From assembly GCA_020633075.1 (NCBI GenBank), contig JACKEI010000001.1:496001-560000 (forward strand): DNA of 64,000 nt. The letters are read 5' to 3'. Below, in pieces: positions 26,601 through 35,488 of the stretch. Numbering within the stretch: the stretch's first letter is position 1; each line of letters starts with the position of its first letter. The translations under genes and the position numbers were made by a program. The notes under the pieces were generated by a model, which had not been told where the DNA came from, made no database searches, and worked only from the letters and a program-made list of their open reading frames with translations. The DNA is from Sandaracinaceae bacterium (GTDB lineage Bacteria; Myxococcota_A; Polyangia; Polyangiales; Houyiibacteriaceae).

Positions 26601-27944
26601 ATGCGCTACCCCGCCTTCCTCCAAGAGGTCGGTCTCCCGGAGAACCGCCACAAGCTGTGGTTCAGCGTGCGGTCGGGGTTGGGCATCGTCATCGCGTTCT
26701 CCGTGTTCGGCGTCTTCACCATGCAGACCGGGCTCATCCCGGCCACGCCTGTGCTGTGGGTGCCCGTGGCCCTCAAGCTGCTGACCAACACGCTGCAGTG
26801 GTGGTCCCTCAAGGCGGACCGCTGCGTCATCGAGGCCGCCAGCCTCAACGTCACCATGGACACGGTCGCGCTCACCTTCGCGATCTACCTCTCTGGCGGG
26901 CTGGAGAGCCCTCTCTTCGCGGTGTACGCCATCGAGCTCACGGTGGTGGCCCTGCTCTCCAACGTGGGGGTAACCGTGGTCATCATGGGGCTGGCCATGG
27001 TGCTCCACGCCAGCATGGCGTGTCTGATCTACGCCGAAGTCATCCCCAGGTTTCCGCCGCCCCGCTTCGGCTCGGAGGGGCTGGACCCGATCCACCTGCT
27101 GGTCGTGCTGGTCGCCTACGCCGTGGTGCTCGGTCTGCCCACGCTCTTCACCGCGTCCATCCTGTCCGACCTGCGCGCCAAGTCGCGCGCGCTCGAGCAG
27201 CGGACGCGTGACCTCGAGAGCGCGAGTCAGTCGAAGGCGCGCTTCATCGCCAACCTCACGCACGAGCTGCGCACGCCGATACACGGGATCTCGGGGCTGG
27301 CCGACCTGCTGGAGGCAGGCATCTACGGGCCCGTCACCGAGCGCCAGCGCAAGGCGCACACGGAGGTCAAGCGCAGCGCCCGCTCGCTCCTGACGCTGGT
27401 GGACGGCCTGCTGTCTCTGGCCCGCAGTGAAGACGGCCGCATCACGCCCCGGCTCGAGATGGTGGACATTCGTGAGCAGATCGAGGGCACGGTGGAGCAG
27501 GTGCGTGTGGTGGTGGGAACGGGCACGCTGCCGATCGAGATCGACATCGCGGACGACGTGGGCAGCATCCAGACGGACGCGGGGATGCTCCAGCACGTGG
27601 TGACCAACCTGGTGGCCAACGCCGTGAAGTTCACGCCGGACGGAGGCCGCGTGCTCGTGCGGGCGTCACGGGCGCCGCAAGGCCGGGCCGTGATCATCGA
27701 GGTCGAGGACACCGGCGTGGGCATCGCCGAGGCGGACCGCGAGCGCATCTTCGAGCCGTTCCAGCAGGTCCATGACGGCTCCTTCGTGCGCGAGCACGGC
27801 GGGGTGGGGCTGGGTCTCGCGCTCGTTCGGCAGCTGGTCCACGCCATGGGCGGCACCATCGAGGTTGCGAGCGAGGTTGGGCGTGGGTCCGTGTTTCGGG
27901 TGGTGGTTCCGAGCGTGACGGGCGTGGTTGCGGTTTCTGCTTAG
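26601..27944 (+). CDS. Membrane sensor histidine kinase
   Basis: A 447-residue kinase. The first ~190 residues hold about six membrane helices (beginning near SGLGIVIAFSVFGVF) in a MASE-like arrangement. A coiled coil follows, then HisKA with the phospho-accepting His in LTHELRTPIHGISG, and HATPase_c (NLVANAVKF, DTGVGIAEAD, GVGLGLAL). It is cotranscribed with a receiver protein upstream, and a second receiver lies 0.8 kb downstream past a repeat block, so the system may be a branched phosphorelay. Confidence 0.9.
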   Translation: MRYPAFLQEVGLPENRHKLWFSVRSGLGIVIAFSVFGVFTMQTGLIPATPVLWVPVALKLLTNTLQWWSLKADRCVIEAASLNVTMDTVALTFAIYLSGGLESPLFAVYAIELTVVALLSNVGVTVVIMGLAMVLHASMACLIYAEVIPRFPPPRFGSEGLDPIHLLVVLVAYAVVLGLPTLFTASILSDLRAKSRALEQRTRDLESASQSKARFIANLTHELRTPIHGISGLADLLEAGIYGPVTERQRKAHTEVKRSARSLLTLVDGLLSLARSEDGRITPRLEMVDIREQIEGTVEQVRVVVGTGTLPIEIDIADDVGSIQTDAGMLQHVVTNLVANAVKFTPDGGRVLVRASRAPQGRAVIIEVEDTGVGIAEADRERIFEPFQQVHDGSFVREHGGVGLGLALVRQLVHAMGGTIEVASEVGRGSVFRVVVPSVTGVVAVSA

Positions 27945-27969
27945 GGGAACGGGATGCGCGGCGTTGGAG

Positions 27970-28264
27970 GCTGAGTCGGTGGCTGAGTCGGTGGCTGTGG
28001 CGGAGTCGGTGGCTGTGGCTGAGTCGGAGTCTGAGTCGGAGTCTGAGTCGGAGTCTGAGTCGGAGTCTGAGTCGGAGTCTGAGTCGGAGTCGGAGTCTGA
28101 GTCGGAGTCGGTGGCTGAGTCGGAGGCTGAGTCGGAGTCGGAGGCTGAGTCGGAGTCGGAGGCTGAGTCGGAGTCGGAGTCGGTGGCTGGGTCGGAGTCG
28201 GTGGCAGAGTCGGAGTCGGTGGCTGAGTCGGAGTCGGAGTCGGTGGCTGGGTCGGAGTCGGAAG
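27970..28264 (+). repeat. GAGTCG/GAGTCT short tandem array
   Basis: A 6-bp period with GAGTCG and GAGTCT units, mixed with a GAGTCGGTGGCT 12-bp variant. All six frames stay open through most of it, reading Ser-Glu on the plus strand and Pro-Thr or Ser-Asp on the minus strand. No convincing start or domain is attached. Confidence 0.85.
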
Positions 28265-28271
28265 ACCGCTT

Positions 28272-28370
28272 GATGTTGGGCACCCCGTGCTGAAGCACGG
28301 GGCAGCAGACCAGGTGATCGTGCACATCAAGTCCCCCCCTGCGGGGGTGGACTACGTGGTTGGGAGGCTG
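28272..28370 (+). repeat. Two-hairpin dispersed repeat, copy D
   Basis: Hairpin 1 at 28283-28302 pairs CCCCGTGCT with the complementary AGCACGGGG side. Compared with copies B and C, both sides of one base pair have changed (G-C to T-A), so pairing is kept. Hairpin 2 lies at 28330-28353. About 95 bp align to copy C at 10050-10150. Confidence 0.75.
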
Positions 28371-28631
28371 CCGGCGCGCTCGTGGGGTTGCGTGATTGCC
28401 GGAGTCGGGGAGGAGCCGCTGCTCGTCGAGACCGATGGGGAAGGGCGGTTCTCGTTCATGCTCAACGAACCCCCGTCGGCCAGGGTTCGCCTGCAGGTGG
28501 AGGCGGACGGCTATGAACCCGTGACCCTTGATGTGGGCGGCGGCGCGGGACGGGGTTCTGCCCTGTCGATGTGTATGAACCCGGTCGCAAGAGACAGTCG
28601 TTCCGGGACACCTCCGCGCTCTGCCCGCTGA
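28287..28631 (+). pseudogene. Possible remnant with a carboxypeptidase-regulatory-like beta domain
   Basis: The frame opens inside repeat copy D. From about 28347 it reads EPLLVETDGEGRFSF, RVRLQVEADGYEPVTL, the typical strand pattern of a CarboxypepD_reg-like beta-sandwich (TDxxGxFxF ... VxAxGYEP). Such domains occur in secreted myxobacterial proteins. It is too short for a complete domain protein, has no signal peptide of its own and starts in repeat DNA, so a truncated remnant is the best reading. Low confidence. Confidence 0.3.
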
Positions 28632-28765
28632 CCGCCCACCCGCGGCCGTGCTCCCACCCGCGCGTGTCGGGCCTCGGTCCGGTTCGCAGGATCGGCGCCC
28701 GGCGTCATCGTTGGGTTGACTTCGGGGCGGCAAGCGTTGACCATCGCGCGGCGAGAGGAACCTCC

Positions 28766-29161
28766 GTGACAACTGCCCCCGCCATCAAGATCCTGGTAGC
28801 CGACGACGACCCCGAGCTGCTCAACCTCATCTCCTCCCACGCGCGCAGCATAGAGGGCTCCACCGTGATCGAGGCCTCGGACGGCGAGGAGGCGCTGCGC
28901 CTTGCTCGCAGCGAGCGGCCTGGCTTGGTGCTGCTGGACGTGATGATGCCCGGCATGAGCGGCTGGGAGGTCTGCCGCGCCATTCGTGAGGAAGAGGGCC
29001 TGCGCGACGCGAAGGTCATCATGCTCACCGGCATCGGCGAGCGCCTCAACGAGATGACCAGCCCGCTCTACGGCGCGGACGCCTACCTCGACAAGCCCTT
29101 CGACCTGGACGACCTCAGCGACCGCATCGAAGAGCTCGTCGGTTGCCGCCCCGCGGGGTGA
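28766..29161 (+). CDS. CheY-like single-domain response regulator
   Basis: A 131-residue receiver. The acidic cluster is D13-D14-D15, the phospho-acceptor D58 is in LLDVMMPGMSG, and the switch lysine is K110 in YLDKPFD. No output domain is present. The GTG at 28766 has GAGAGGAA just upstream, and the receiver fold starts there; the frame extends upstream without family similarity. It may be a second target of the kinase at 26601-27944, separated from it only by repeat DNA. Confidence 0.85.
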   Translation: MTTAPAIKILVADDDPELLNLISSHARSIEGSTVIEASDGEEALRLARSERPGLVLLDVMMPGMSGWEVCRAIREEEGLRDAKVIMLTGIGERLNEMTSPLYGADAYLDKPFDLDDLSDRIEELVGCRPAG

Positions 29162-29186
29162 GCGTGTCCGCGCGCACAGGCCGGCG

Positions 29187-29215
29187 TTGATGTCCTTGGG
29201 CGCCTATGCTAGCTC
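29187..29215 (+). promoter_or_regulatory. Candidate promoter of the chaperone operon
   Basis: TTGATG (29187-29192), 17 nt, TAGCTC (29210-29215) within TATGCTAGC. The ATG at 29223 lies 7 nt after the -10 box. Confidence 0.4.
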
Positions 29216-29222
29216 GGCTGCG

Positions 29223-30311
29223 ATGATCTTCGGACGTTCCATGCACTCCCCCACCGCTGCAGGCGCCTCGCTCCGCGTGCTGGCGTTGGCGCTGCTGTTG
29301 GCGTTGGCTGGGACGGGCTGCGGCGAGGGCTGCTCGGGCGGCGGGGATGCGCCGGCAACTACGGGCGCGGCTGGCAACACCACGGACCCCGGCACCCAGG
29401 ACCCCAACGCAGATGGCCGCGTCAACGGCCTCACCCCGGAGCAGGCCGCCCTGGTGCTGGCCCGCGTTGGCACGCGTGAGATCACGGCCGGTGAGCTGGC
29501 CGCTCGGCTGGCGGCGGAGGGCCGCTACACGCAGGCCCGCTTCGCGAGCCCGGAGCGGCGGCGCGAGTACCTGGACAAGATGATCGAGCTTGCGCTGCTG
29601 GCGGCCGAGGCGGAGCGTCTGGGCTACCAGAACGACCCACTCGTGGTGCAGGCGCGCGAGCAGGCCATGCGGGAAGAGATGCTGCGCGAGCTGGTGGACG
29701 CCCGCGTCCAGCGCGCAGAGGTCACCGACGAGGCCATCGAGGCGTACTACCAAGCGCACCTGAGCGAGTACAACCAGCCGGCCCAGGTGCGCGCCCTGCA
29801 CATCGTGGTCCGCACGCGCGCAGAGGCGCAGCGCTACCTGCAGCAGCTGCGGGGTCAGGCGGACATCGCCCCCTTCCGCGCCGTGGCCGAGGCCCACAAC
29901 ATCGACGACACGCGTGAGCGCGGGGGCGACCTGCTGTTCTTCGGGATGGAGGGGGAGGGGCCGCCCCAGGCCGTGCGCGAGGCCGCCTTTGCGCTGGCCC
30001 GCATCGGCGACGTGTCCCCGGAAGTGATCGAAAGCCCGATGGGCTTTCACATCGTGCGCCTTACGGGGCGCCGGGCCGCCCTCGAGCGCTCGCTCGCTGA
30101 CGTGGAGGGCCCCATCCGCAACGCCATCTGGGCGGAGCAGCGCGAGCAGGCACGCCAGCGCTTGCTGGACGAGCTGCGCGGCGAGGCGCAGATCGAGGAG
30201 CACGTGGACGTGCTGGACAGCCTGCAGCTGGACCCCCCACGCCCCGTCGCCCCCACGGACCCCGAGCCGACGTCTCCAGCTGGAGCGGAGTCGGAGACAG
30301 AGGCACCATGA
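29223..30311 (+). CDS. PpiC-type peptidyl-prolyl isomerase lipoprotein
   Basis: A protein of about 362 residues with a lipoprotein-like signal (hydrophobic LRVLALALLLALAGTGC), a helical chaperone-like region (~75-190), a parvulin domain (~190-300: VRALHIVVRTRAEA, GGDLLFFGMEGEG, GFHIVRLTGRR) and an acidic Pro-rich tail. Parvulins in this setting fold outer-membrane or secreted proteins in the periplasm. The lipobox is loose, so lipidation is uncertain. Starts at 29223 or 29241 are both possible. It overlaps the next gene by 4 bp, and the two chaperones probably work together. Confidence 0.8.
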   Translation: MIFGRSMHSPTAAGASLRVLALALLLALAGTGCGEGCSGGGDAPATTGAAGNTTDPGTQDPNADGRVNGLTPEQAALVLARVGTREITAGELAARLAAEGRYTQARFASPERRREYLDKMIELALLAAEAERLGYQNDPLVVQAREQAMREEMLRELVDARVQRAEVTDEAIEAYYQAHLSEYNQPAQVRALHIVVRTRAEAQRYLQQLRGQADIAPFRAVAEAHNIDDTRERGGDLLFFGMEGEGPPQAVREAAFALARIGDVSPEVIESPMGFHIVRLTGRRAALERSLADVEGPIRNAIWAEQREQARQRLLDELRGEAQIEEHVDVLDSLQLDPPRPVAPTDPEPTSPAGAESETEAP

Positions 30312-31333
30312 CCACTCGACTCGACCTCGGCTCCCACGGGGCCAGCCGTGCGGCGCAGCCTGTGCGCGGCGCCACCATGCGGACAGGGCTCGCAGCGTTG
30401 CTCGCGCTCGTCGGGGCGTACGCGGTCTTCGGCAGCTCCCCCGCGCGCGCGGACGTGGTCGAACAGGTCGTCGCGATCGTGAACGACCAGGCCATCTGGC
30501 TGAGTGAAGTGCGCCGCCGGGCGGCTCCCTACACGCCACAGATCATGGCGGCTTCCAGTCAGGCGGAGCGCGTGGCGCTGCGCGAGCAGCTGTACACGCA
30601 GGTGCTGGACGGGCTCATCGACGAGGAGCTCATCCGCCAGGCCGCCACGCGCATGCACGTGCGCGTGAGCAACGAGGACGTCGAGCGCGCCATCGCGAAC
30701 GTGCGCCGCCAGAACAACCTGGCCGAGGCCGACTTCTGGGACGCCGTGCGCGAGCAGGGCTTCTCGCCCGCGCAGTACCGCGACGACCTCCGCCGCCAGC
30801 TGCTGCGCCTGAAGGTGCTCAACCAGCGCGCGCGCGGTCGCGTGAACATCACCGAGGAAGACGTGCGCGCCCGTTACGACGAAGAGGTGCGGCGCTCCAA
30901 CCGCACGCTGCGCTTCCGGGCCTCGCATGTCTTCGTCGAGCTGCCCGCTGGGGCCAGCGCCACCGAGACCGCCGCCGTGCGCGCCCGAGCCGAAGAGCTG
31001 CAGGCCCGGCTCACGGCCCGCAACTTCCAGGACGCCGTCGCGGCCGTGGGTGGCGGTGACCTCGGCTGGCTGCGCCAGGGGGACCTGCCCCAGGACCTGG
31101 AGCAAGAGCTGCTGCGTATGGAGCCCGGCCAGGTGAGCGGTGTCGTGCGCGGGCCCAACGGCTACCACGTCTTCCTGCTGCACGAGCGCGAGCAGGGGGC
31201 CGCCGACGTCCCCAGCTACGACGAGGTCCGCGAGTACATCTTCCGGCAGATGCTGGACACCGCCATGGCGCGGCAGGAGCAGCTCTTCCTCACCGAGCTG
31301 CGGCGCGGCGCGCTCATCGAGCGACGCATCTGA
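30308..31333 (+). CDS. SurA-like periplasmic chaperone/peptidyl-prolyl isomerase
   Basis: A protein of up to 341 residues with a signal peptide (GLAALLALVGAYAVFGSSPARA), a SurA N-terminal domain (VEQVVAIVNDQAIWLSEV, LIDEELIRQAATRMHV) and a parvulin domain (RASHVFVELPAG, GGGDLGWLRQGDLPQDLE, GYHVFLLHERE). SurA guides beta-barrel proteins to the outer membrane. The ATG at 30308 overlaps the upstream stop; an ATG at 30377 begins nearer the signal peptide. It is a single-parvulin form, as in many delta-proteobacteria. A membrane protein gene follows with a 1-bp overlap. Confidence 0.85.
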   Translation: MTTRLDLGSHGASRAAQPVRGATMRTGLAALLALVGAYAVFGSSPARADVVEQVVAIVNDQAIWLSEVRRRAAPYTPQIMAASSQAERVALREQLYTQVLDGLIDEELIRQAATRMHVRVSNEDVERAIANVRRQNNLAEADFWDAVREQGFSPAQYRDDLRRQLLRLKVLNQRARGRVNITEEDVRARYDEEVRRSNRTLRFRASHVFVELPAGASATETAAVRARAEELQARLTARNFQDAVAAVGGGDLGWLRQGDLPQDLEQELLRMEPGQVSGVVRGPNGYHVFLLHEREQGAADVPSYDEVREYIFRQMLDTAMARQEQLFLTELRRGALIERRI

Positions 31334-31947
31334 TGGACGCGCCCGACCGGCAGCGGGTCGGGGTCGCGCTCTTCCTCAGCGTGGCGCTCGCGATCGCGGC
31401 CGGCCTGGCAGATTTCGGCGCGCCCGACTTCGAGCACGAGACCGAGGTCACGCTGCACACCTTCGAGGAGGCCGTGGACGGGGAGGAAGGGGCCGCGCGC
31501 ACCGTCACCCACGGGGAGGCCTTCACCATCACGCGCCCTGAGGCGGTGTCCATCGAGCTGACTCGCGACAGCCCTACCGGCTGGGCCGGTGTGCTCATTG
31601 GCCTGGTGCCCCAGGGATCAACGGACGCCGACGTGCGTGACGTGCCTCTCGAGCTGTTCGACGGGGACCCCGTCGCGAGCGCCCACCTCAGCGAGGTGCT
31701 CCCCGGGGAGTACCGGCTGCGCATCGAGGGGGCGACCGACGCGGCCAGCGCCCCTGCGCACGCGCGCGTGACCGTCACGGGCGGGCGACGCACCGTCTGG
31801 CCCCTGCTGGTGGCGGCGCTGCTGGTGTGGGCTCCGGCCCTCCGCAGCCTCACGCGACGTCCGGCGCGCTCGGCGGAGCCCGGCGCGCCTCCGCCGACTT
31901 CCACGGTCGAGGCGCCGGGCGCCGTTCCCTCCACGGGCGATTCGTGA
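31333..31947 (+). CDS. Hypothetical two-helix membrane protein
   Basis: A 204-residue protein with one N-terminal helix (VGVALFLSVALAIAAGLA), a ~130-residue beta-rich domain presumably in the periplasm, a second helix (VWPLLVAALLVWAPAL) and a short Pro-rich cytoplasmic tail. No family was recognised. It shares one base with the SurA-like gene (TGATG) and lies 32 bp before the DUF350 gene, so it could belong to either group. Similar two-helix proteins with an extracytoplasmic beta domain occur near DUF350 genes, but this link is an inference. Confidence 0.6.
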   Translation: MDAPDRQRVGVALFLSVALAIAAGLADFGAPDFEHETEVTLHTFEEAVDGEEGAARTVTHGEAFTITRPEAVSIELTRDSPTGWAGVLIGLVPQGSTDADVRDVPLELFDGDPVASAHLSEVLPGEYRLRIEGATDAASAPAHARVTVTGGRRTVWPLLVAALLVWAPALRSLTRRPARSAEPGAPPPTSTVEAPGAVPSTGDS

Positions 31948-31979
31948 TAGCAAGGGCTTCACTTCGAGAGGAATGAATC

Positions 31980-32204
31980 ATGAGCGGTAACCTCGACTCG
32001 TTCGTCAACGCCATCATCGCGTCTGCGGTGTTCACCACCATCGGGATGGTGTTCTTCGGTATCGCCTTTTTCATCATCACCAAGGTGGCGCCGTTCTCCA
32101 TCCGCAAGGAGATCGAAGAGGACCAGAACACCGCGCTCGGGATCGTCATCGGCTCGGTCATCATCGGCGTCGCCATGATCGTGTCTGCAGCGATGCATGG
32201 CTGA
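31980..32204 (+). CDS. DUF350 small membrane protein
   Basis: A 74-residue protein with two membrane helices (AIIASAVFTTIGMVFFGIAF and LGIVIGSVIIGVAMIVSAA) separated by an acidic cytoplasmic loop, the single-unit DUF350 form. Its biochemical role is unknown; genes of this family recur next to membrane-fused spermidine-synthase-like genes. GAGAGGAA lies before the ATG. It overlaps the next gene by 8 bp, so the two are translationally coupled. Confidence 0.8.
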   Translation: MSGNLDSFVNAIIASAVFTTIGMVFFGIAFFIITKVAPFSIRKEIEEDQNTALGIVIGSVIIGVAMIVSAAMHG

Positions 32205-33777
32205 CACGGGTACCGCACCGGGTCCCGCTCCCTCGTCCCTCCGCACGCCCCTCCTGTTCGTCACCGTCCTGGTCGTCTCCACGTCCGGTCTGGTCTACGA
32301 GCTGCTCGCGGGAGCCTACTCGAGCTACGTGCTGGGCGACTCGGTGCGGCAATTCAGCACCACCATCGGCGTCTACCTGTTCGCGATGGGCATCGGCTCG
32401 TACCTGTCGCGATACGTGAAGCGCGACATCGGCCGACGCTTCGTGGAGGTCGAGCTGGGGGCGGCCTTGGTCGGCGGTGGCTCGGTGCCGCTGCTGCAGC
32501 TCGGCGCCGCCTACACCGACGCCTTCGCCATCCTGCTGTATGGGACCATCATCGCGATTGGGACCCTGGTGGGCCTCGAGATCCCCCTGCTCATGCGCAT
32601 CCTCAAGGAGGAGCTGGAGTTCGACGAGCTCGTCGCGCGCGTGCTGACCTTCGACTACATCGGCGCGCTCTTCGGGTCGATCCTCTTCGCCATCGTGTTC
32701 GTGCCCAGCCTGGGCCTGATGCGCACCTCGCTCTTCTTCGGGTTGCTCAACTGCGGGGTCGCCGCGATGGGTGTCACGCTGCTCTCGGGCCTGATCGCGC
32801 CGGCCGTGCGGACGCGGCTCCGCGTGAGCGCGTTCTTCTTGGCGCTGGGGCTCGGCATCACCTTCGCGTACGCCGACCGCATCATCGACTACACCGAGCA
32901 GGCCCTGTACCCCAACCCCATCGTGCACGCGCAGCAGTCGCGCTACCAGCGCATCGTCATGACGCGCGGCATGCGAGGCACGCAGCTCTTCCTGGACGGC
33001 AACCTGCAGTTCAGCTCCAACGACGAGTATCGCTACCACGAGGCCCTGGTGCACCCGGCCTTCGCCGCGACGCAGCGCCACGAGCGGGTGCTGATCCTCG
33101 GCGGAGGAGACGGGCTCGCGGTGCGGGAGGTGCTCAAGTATCCGGACGTGCGTGAGGTGGTGCTGGTGGACCTCGACCCAGCCATGACCCGCCTCGCGCG
33201 CGAGGACGCGTTCTTGCGTGAGCTCAACGGAGACAGCCTGGGAGACCCGCGCGTGCGGGTCATCAACGACGACGCCATGGTGTGGCTCGACGAGCGCGCG
33301 CGTGCCGGCGGCCAGGGCGAAGGCACGCAGTCGACGCCGTTCGACGTGCTGATCGTGGACTTCCCGGACCCGAACAACTTCAGCCTCGGCAAGCTCTACA
33401 CGCGCAGCTTCTACCGCATCCTCCAGACCGCCATGTCCGACGCGAGCGCCGTCGTGGTGCAGAGCACCTCGCCCCTCTACGCGCGGCAGAGCTTCTGGTG
33501 TATCGAGGCCACCATGCGCGAAGCAGGGCTCGTCACGCACGCCTTCCACGCCACGGTGCCCTCGTTCGGCGAGTGGGGCTACGTCCTCGCGCGGCGGGTG
33601 CCCTTCGAGCCCCCGGGCGAGCCCCTGCTGGCGGGCCTCCGCTTCCTGGACGGGCCCACCTTGGCGTCCCTCTTCGTCTTCGGCCCCGACATGGCGGCCG
33701 TCCCCGTCGAGACCAACCGCCTCAACAACCAGATGCTGGTGCGCTATTACGAGCGCGAGTGGTCGAGGGTGGAGTGA
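32197..33777 (+). CDS. Membrane-fused polyamine aminopropyltransferase (spermidine-synthase-like)
   Basis: A 526-residue protein. The first ~235 residues hold about seven membrane helices, and residues ~245-500 form a spermidine synthase domain with the nucleotide motif LILGGGDGLAVREVLKY, the acidic VDLDPAM, and the catalytic-loop segment DVLIVDFPDPN. In classical SpeE the loop is DSTDP-like; here VDFPDP replaces it, so the substrate may not be putrescine. The enzyme would use an AdoMet-type donor at the inner face of the membrane. Coupled to DUF350 (8-bp overlap) and to the FAD oxidoreductase (GTGA overlap), which argues for one pathway. Confidence 0.85.
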   Translation: MADTGTAPGPAPSSLRTPLLFVTVLVVSTSGLVYELLAGAYSSYVLGDSVRQFSTTIGVYLFAMGIGSYLSRYVKRDIGRRFVEVELGAALVGGGSVPLLQLGAAYTDAFAILLYGTIIAIGTLVGLEIPLLMRILKEELEFDELVARVLTFDYIGALFGSILFAIVFVPSLGLMRTSLFFGLLNCGVAAMGVTLLSGLIAPAVRTRLRVSAFFLALGLGITFAYADRIIDYTEQALYPNPIVHAQQSRYQRIVMTRGMRGTQLFLDGNLQFSSNDEYRYHEALVHPAFAATQRHERVLILGGGDGLAVREVLKYPDVREVVLVDLDPAMTRLAREDAFLRELNGDSLGDPRVRVINDDAMVWLDERARAGGQGEGTQSTPFDVLIVDFPDPNNFSLGKLYTRSFYRILQTAMSDASAVVVQSTSPLYARQSFWCIEATMREAGLVTHAFHATVPSFGEWGYVLARRVPFEPPGEPLLAGLRFLDGPTLASLFVFGPDMAAVPVETNRLNNQMLVRYYEREWSRVE

Positions 33778-35486
33778 GCAGCCGGCGGGAGGTCCTGCGT
33801 ACGCTGCTGGGCGCGCCCCTCCTGGGACAGGCGCTGGCCAGCGGGTGGCTCGCGGGCTGCGGCGGCAGCGGCGGTGGTGATCCGCTGGCTCGCGTCGAGG
33901 GGGAGCTGTTGGGGCCCGACCTCACGGCGGGCCACCGCCTGCGCGACGGGATCCCTGTGGAGGCCCTGCGCGCGGCGCCCACGGAGCATCTCCGGCTGGC
34001 CATCCTCGGGGGCGGCCCTGCGGGGCTCAGCGCCGCCTATCGCGCCAGCGCCACGCTCAGCGAGGGGGTCGCGCTCTTCGAGCTCGAGCCCGTGCTGGGG
34101 GGGACCGCCCGCAGCGCCGAGAGCGCCGTGACGCCGTACCCCTGGGGCGCGCACTACCTGCCCATGCCCATGGCGCACAACCCGGATCTCTTGGCGCTGC
34201 TGCAGGACATGAACGCGCTCGAGCCGGACCCGCAGGAGGGGGGCGAGCTGCGTGGCGCCGAAGCCCTGCTGGTGCGCGAGCCGGAGTCGCGCATCTTCCA
34301 TCAAGGGTACTGGGAGCGTGGCCTCTACCCCTACGCCGGCGCCAGCGCGGACGACCTCGCGGAGCTCGCGCGCTTTCGTCAGAAGGTGGACGAGTACGTG
34401 CGCTATCGCGACAGCCAGGGGCGGCGCGCCTTCGCCATCCCGGTCGCGCTCAGCACCACGGACGAGCAGGTCATGGCGCTGGACCGCCTGAGCGCGGCCG
34501 CGTGGCTGGACCGCGAGGGCTTCCGCTCCGCGCGGCTGCGCTGGTTGGTGGACTACGCCTGCCGCGACGACTACGGGCTGCGCGCAGAGCAAGCCAGCGC
34601 GTGGGCGATGCTCTTCTACTGGGTGGCGCGCACGGAAGAGCCCGGCGAAGACACGGTCGACCTGCTCACGTGGCCGGAGGGCAACGGGGCGCTGGTGAAC
34701 CACATGGCCGCCCGCGCGGCGCAGCGTGGGGTGCGCCTCGAGCGCGGGCAGATGGCCGTGCAGGTCGTCGCACGGGATCCCGGCGCGGGTGACGCGAGCG
34801 CGCCAGTGGAGATCATCATCCAGGACACCGGGACCAACACGCTCCGGCGCGTCACCGCGGACCGCTGCATCGTGGCCATGCCGCGCTTCGTCGCGAACCG
34901 CGTGGTGCGCGGCCTCGCCGAACGGGACCCGCAGGTCGCCGAGCGCTTCACCTACGGGGCGTGGATGGTCGCCAACCTGCACGTGCGCGAGCGGCCCAGC
35001 TCGCGCGGGGTAGGGGAGTGCTGGGACAACGTGCTCTACGACAGCCCATCCCTCGGCTACGTGAGCGCCACGCACCAGCGGGGGCGCGACCACGGCCCGG
35101 GCGTCCTGACCTACTACTGGCCGCTCGCCACCGCGGACGCCGCCGAGGGGCGCCGCAACCTCTTCGAGGCGGACTACGGCACCTGGCGCGACGCGATCCT
35201 GAGCGACCTGCGACGCGCGCACCGCCACCTGCCCGAGGAGCTCACGCGTCTGGACGTGTTTCGCTGGGGCCACGCCATGATCCAGCCGCGCGTCGGCATG
35301 CTGGCGAGCGAGACCCGCCGTGCGGCCGCGGCGCCCCTCGGCGCGGTCCACTTCGCGCACAGCGACCTGTCTGGCATCGCCATCTTCGAGGAGGCTTTCT
35401 ACCACGGCGTGCGCGCGGCCGACGAAGCCCTCGCGGCTCTGGCGACACCGCCCGGGGCGCTGGCGACGCCGCCCCAAGGAGCGTGA
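33774..35486 (+). CDS. FAD-dependent amine-oxidase-like oxidoreductase with a Tat-like leader
   Basis: A 570-residue flavoprotein. The N-terminus SRREVLRTLLGAPLLG has a twin-arginine-like pattern and LAGCGGS a lipobox-like Cys, so export is likely. The FAD-binding motif is LAILGGGPAGLSAAYRAS with FELEPVLGGTARS, and the C-terminal FAD segment is FAHSDLSGIAIFEEAFYHG. The fold matches flavin-containing amine oxidases and phytoene-desaturase relatives. Next to a spermidine-synthase-like gene it may oxidise an amine product (inference). The GTG at 33774 overlaps the upstream stop, and GAGGGTGGA precedes it. Confidence 0.8.
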   Translation: MSSRREVLRTLLGAPLLGQALASGWLAGCGGSGGGDPLARVEGELLGPDLTAGHRLRDGIPVEALRAAPTEHLRLAILGGGPAGLSAAYRASATLSEGVALFELEPVLGGTARSAESAVTPYPWGAHYLPMPMAHNPDLLALLQDMNALEPDPQEGGELRGAEALLVREPESRIFHQGYWERGLYPYAGASADDLAELARFRQKVDEYVRYRDSQGRRAFAIPVALSTTDEQVMALDRLSAAAWLDREGFRSARLRWLVDYACRDDYGLRAEQASAWAMLFYWVARTEEPGEDTVDLLTWPEGNGALVNHMAARAAQRGVRLERGQMAVQVVARDPGAGDASAPVEIIIQDTGTNTLRRVTADRCIVAMPRFVANRVVRGLAERDPQVAERFTYGAWMVANLHVRERPSSRGVGECWDNVLYDSPSLGYVSATHQRGRDHGPGVLTYYWPLATADAAEGRRNLFEADYGTWRDAILSDLRRAHRHLPEELTRLDVFRWGHAMIQPRVGMLASETRRAAAAPLGAVHFAHSDLSGIAIFEEAFYHGVRAADEALAALATPPGALATPPQGA

Positions 35487-35488
35487 GC

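Larger units (their letters stand above)
27945..28765. other. Repeat island with a short coding remnant
   Basis: About 820 bp between the kinase and the second receiver. It contains a ~295-bp GAGTCG-type short tandem array (27970-28264), copy D of the two-hairpin repeat (28272-28370) and, at 28347-28560, a stretch that reads like part of a carboxypeptidase-regulatory-like beta domain. The remaining ~200 bp upstream of the second receiver show no clear feature apart from its ribosome site. Confidence 0.65.

Noticed and set aside
27928..28293. Ser-Glu repeat frame over the GAGTCG array
   Set aside because: Starts within the end of the kinase gene, has no start signal, and other frames are equally open.
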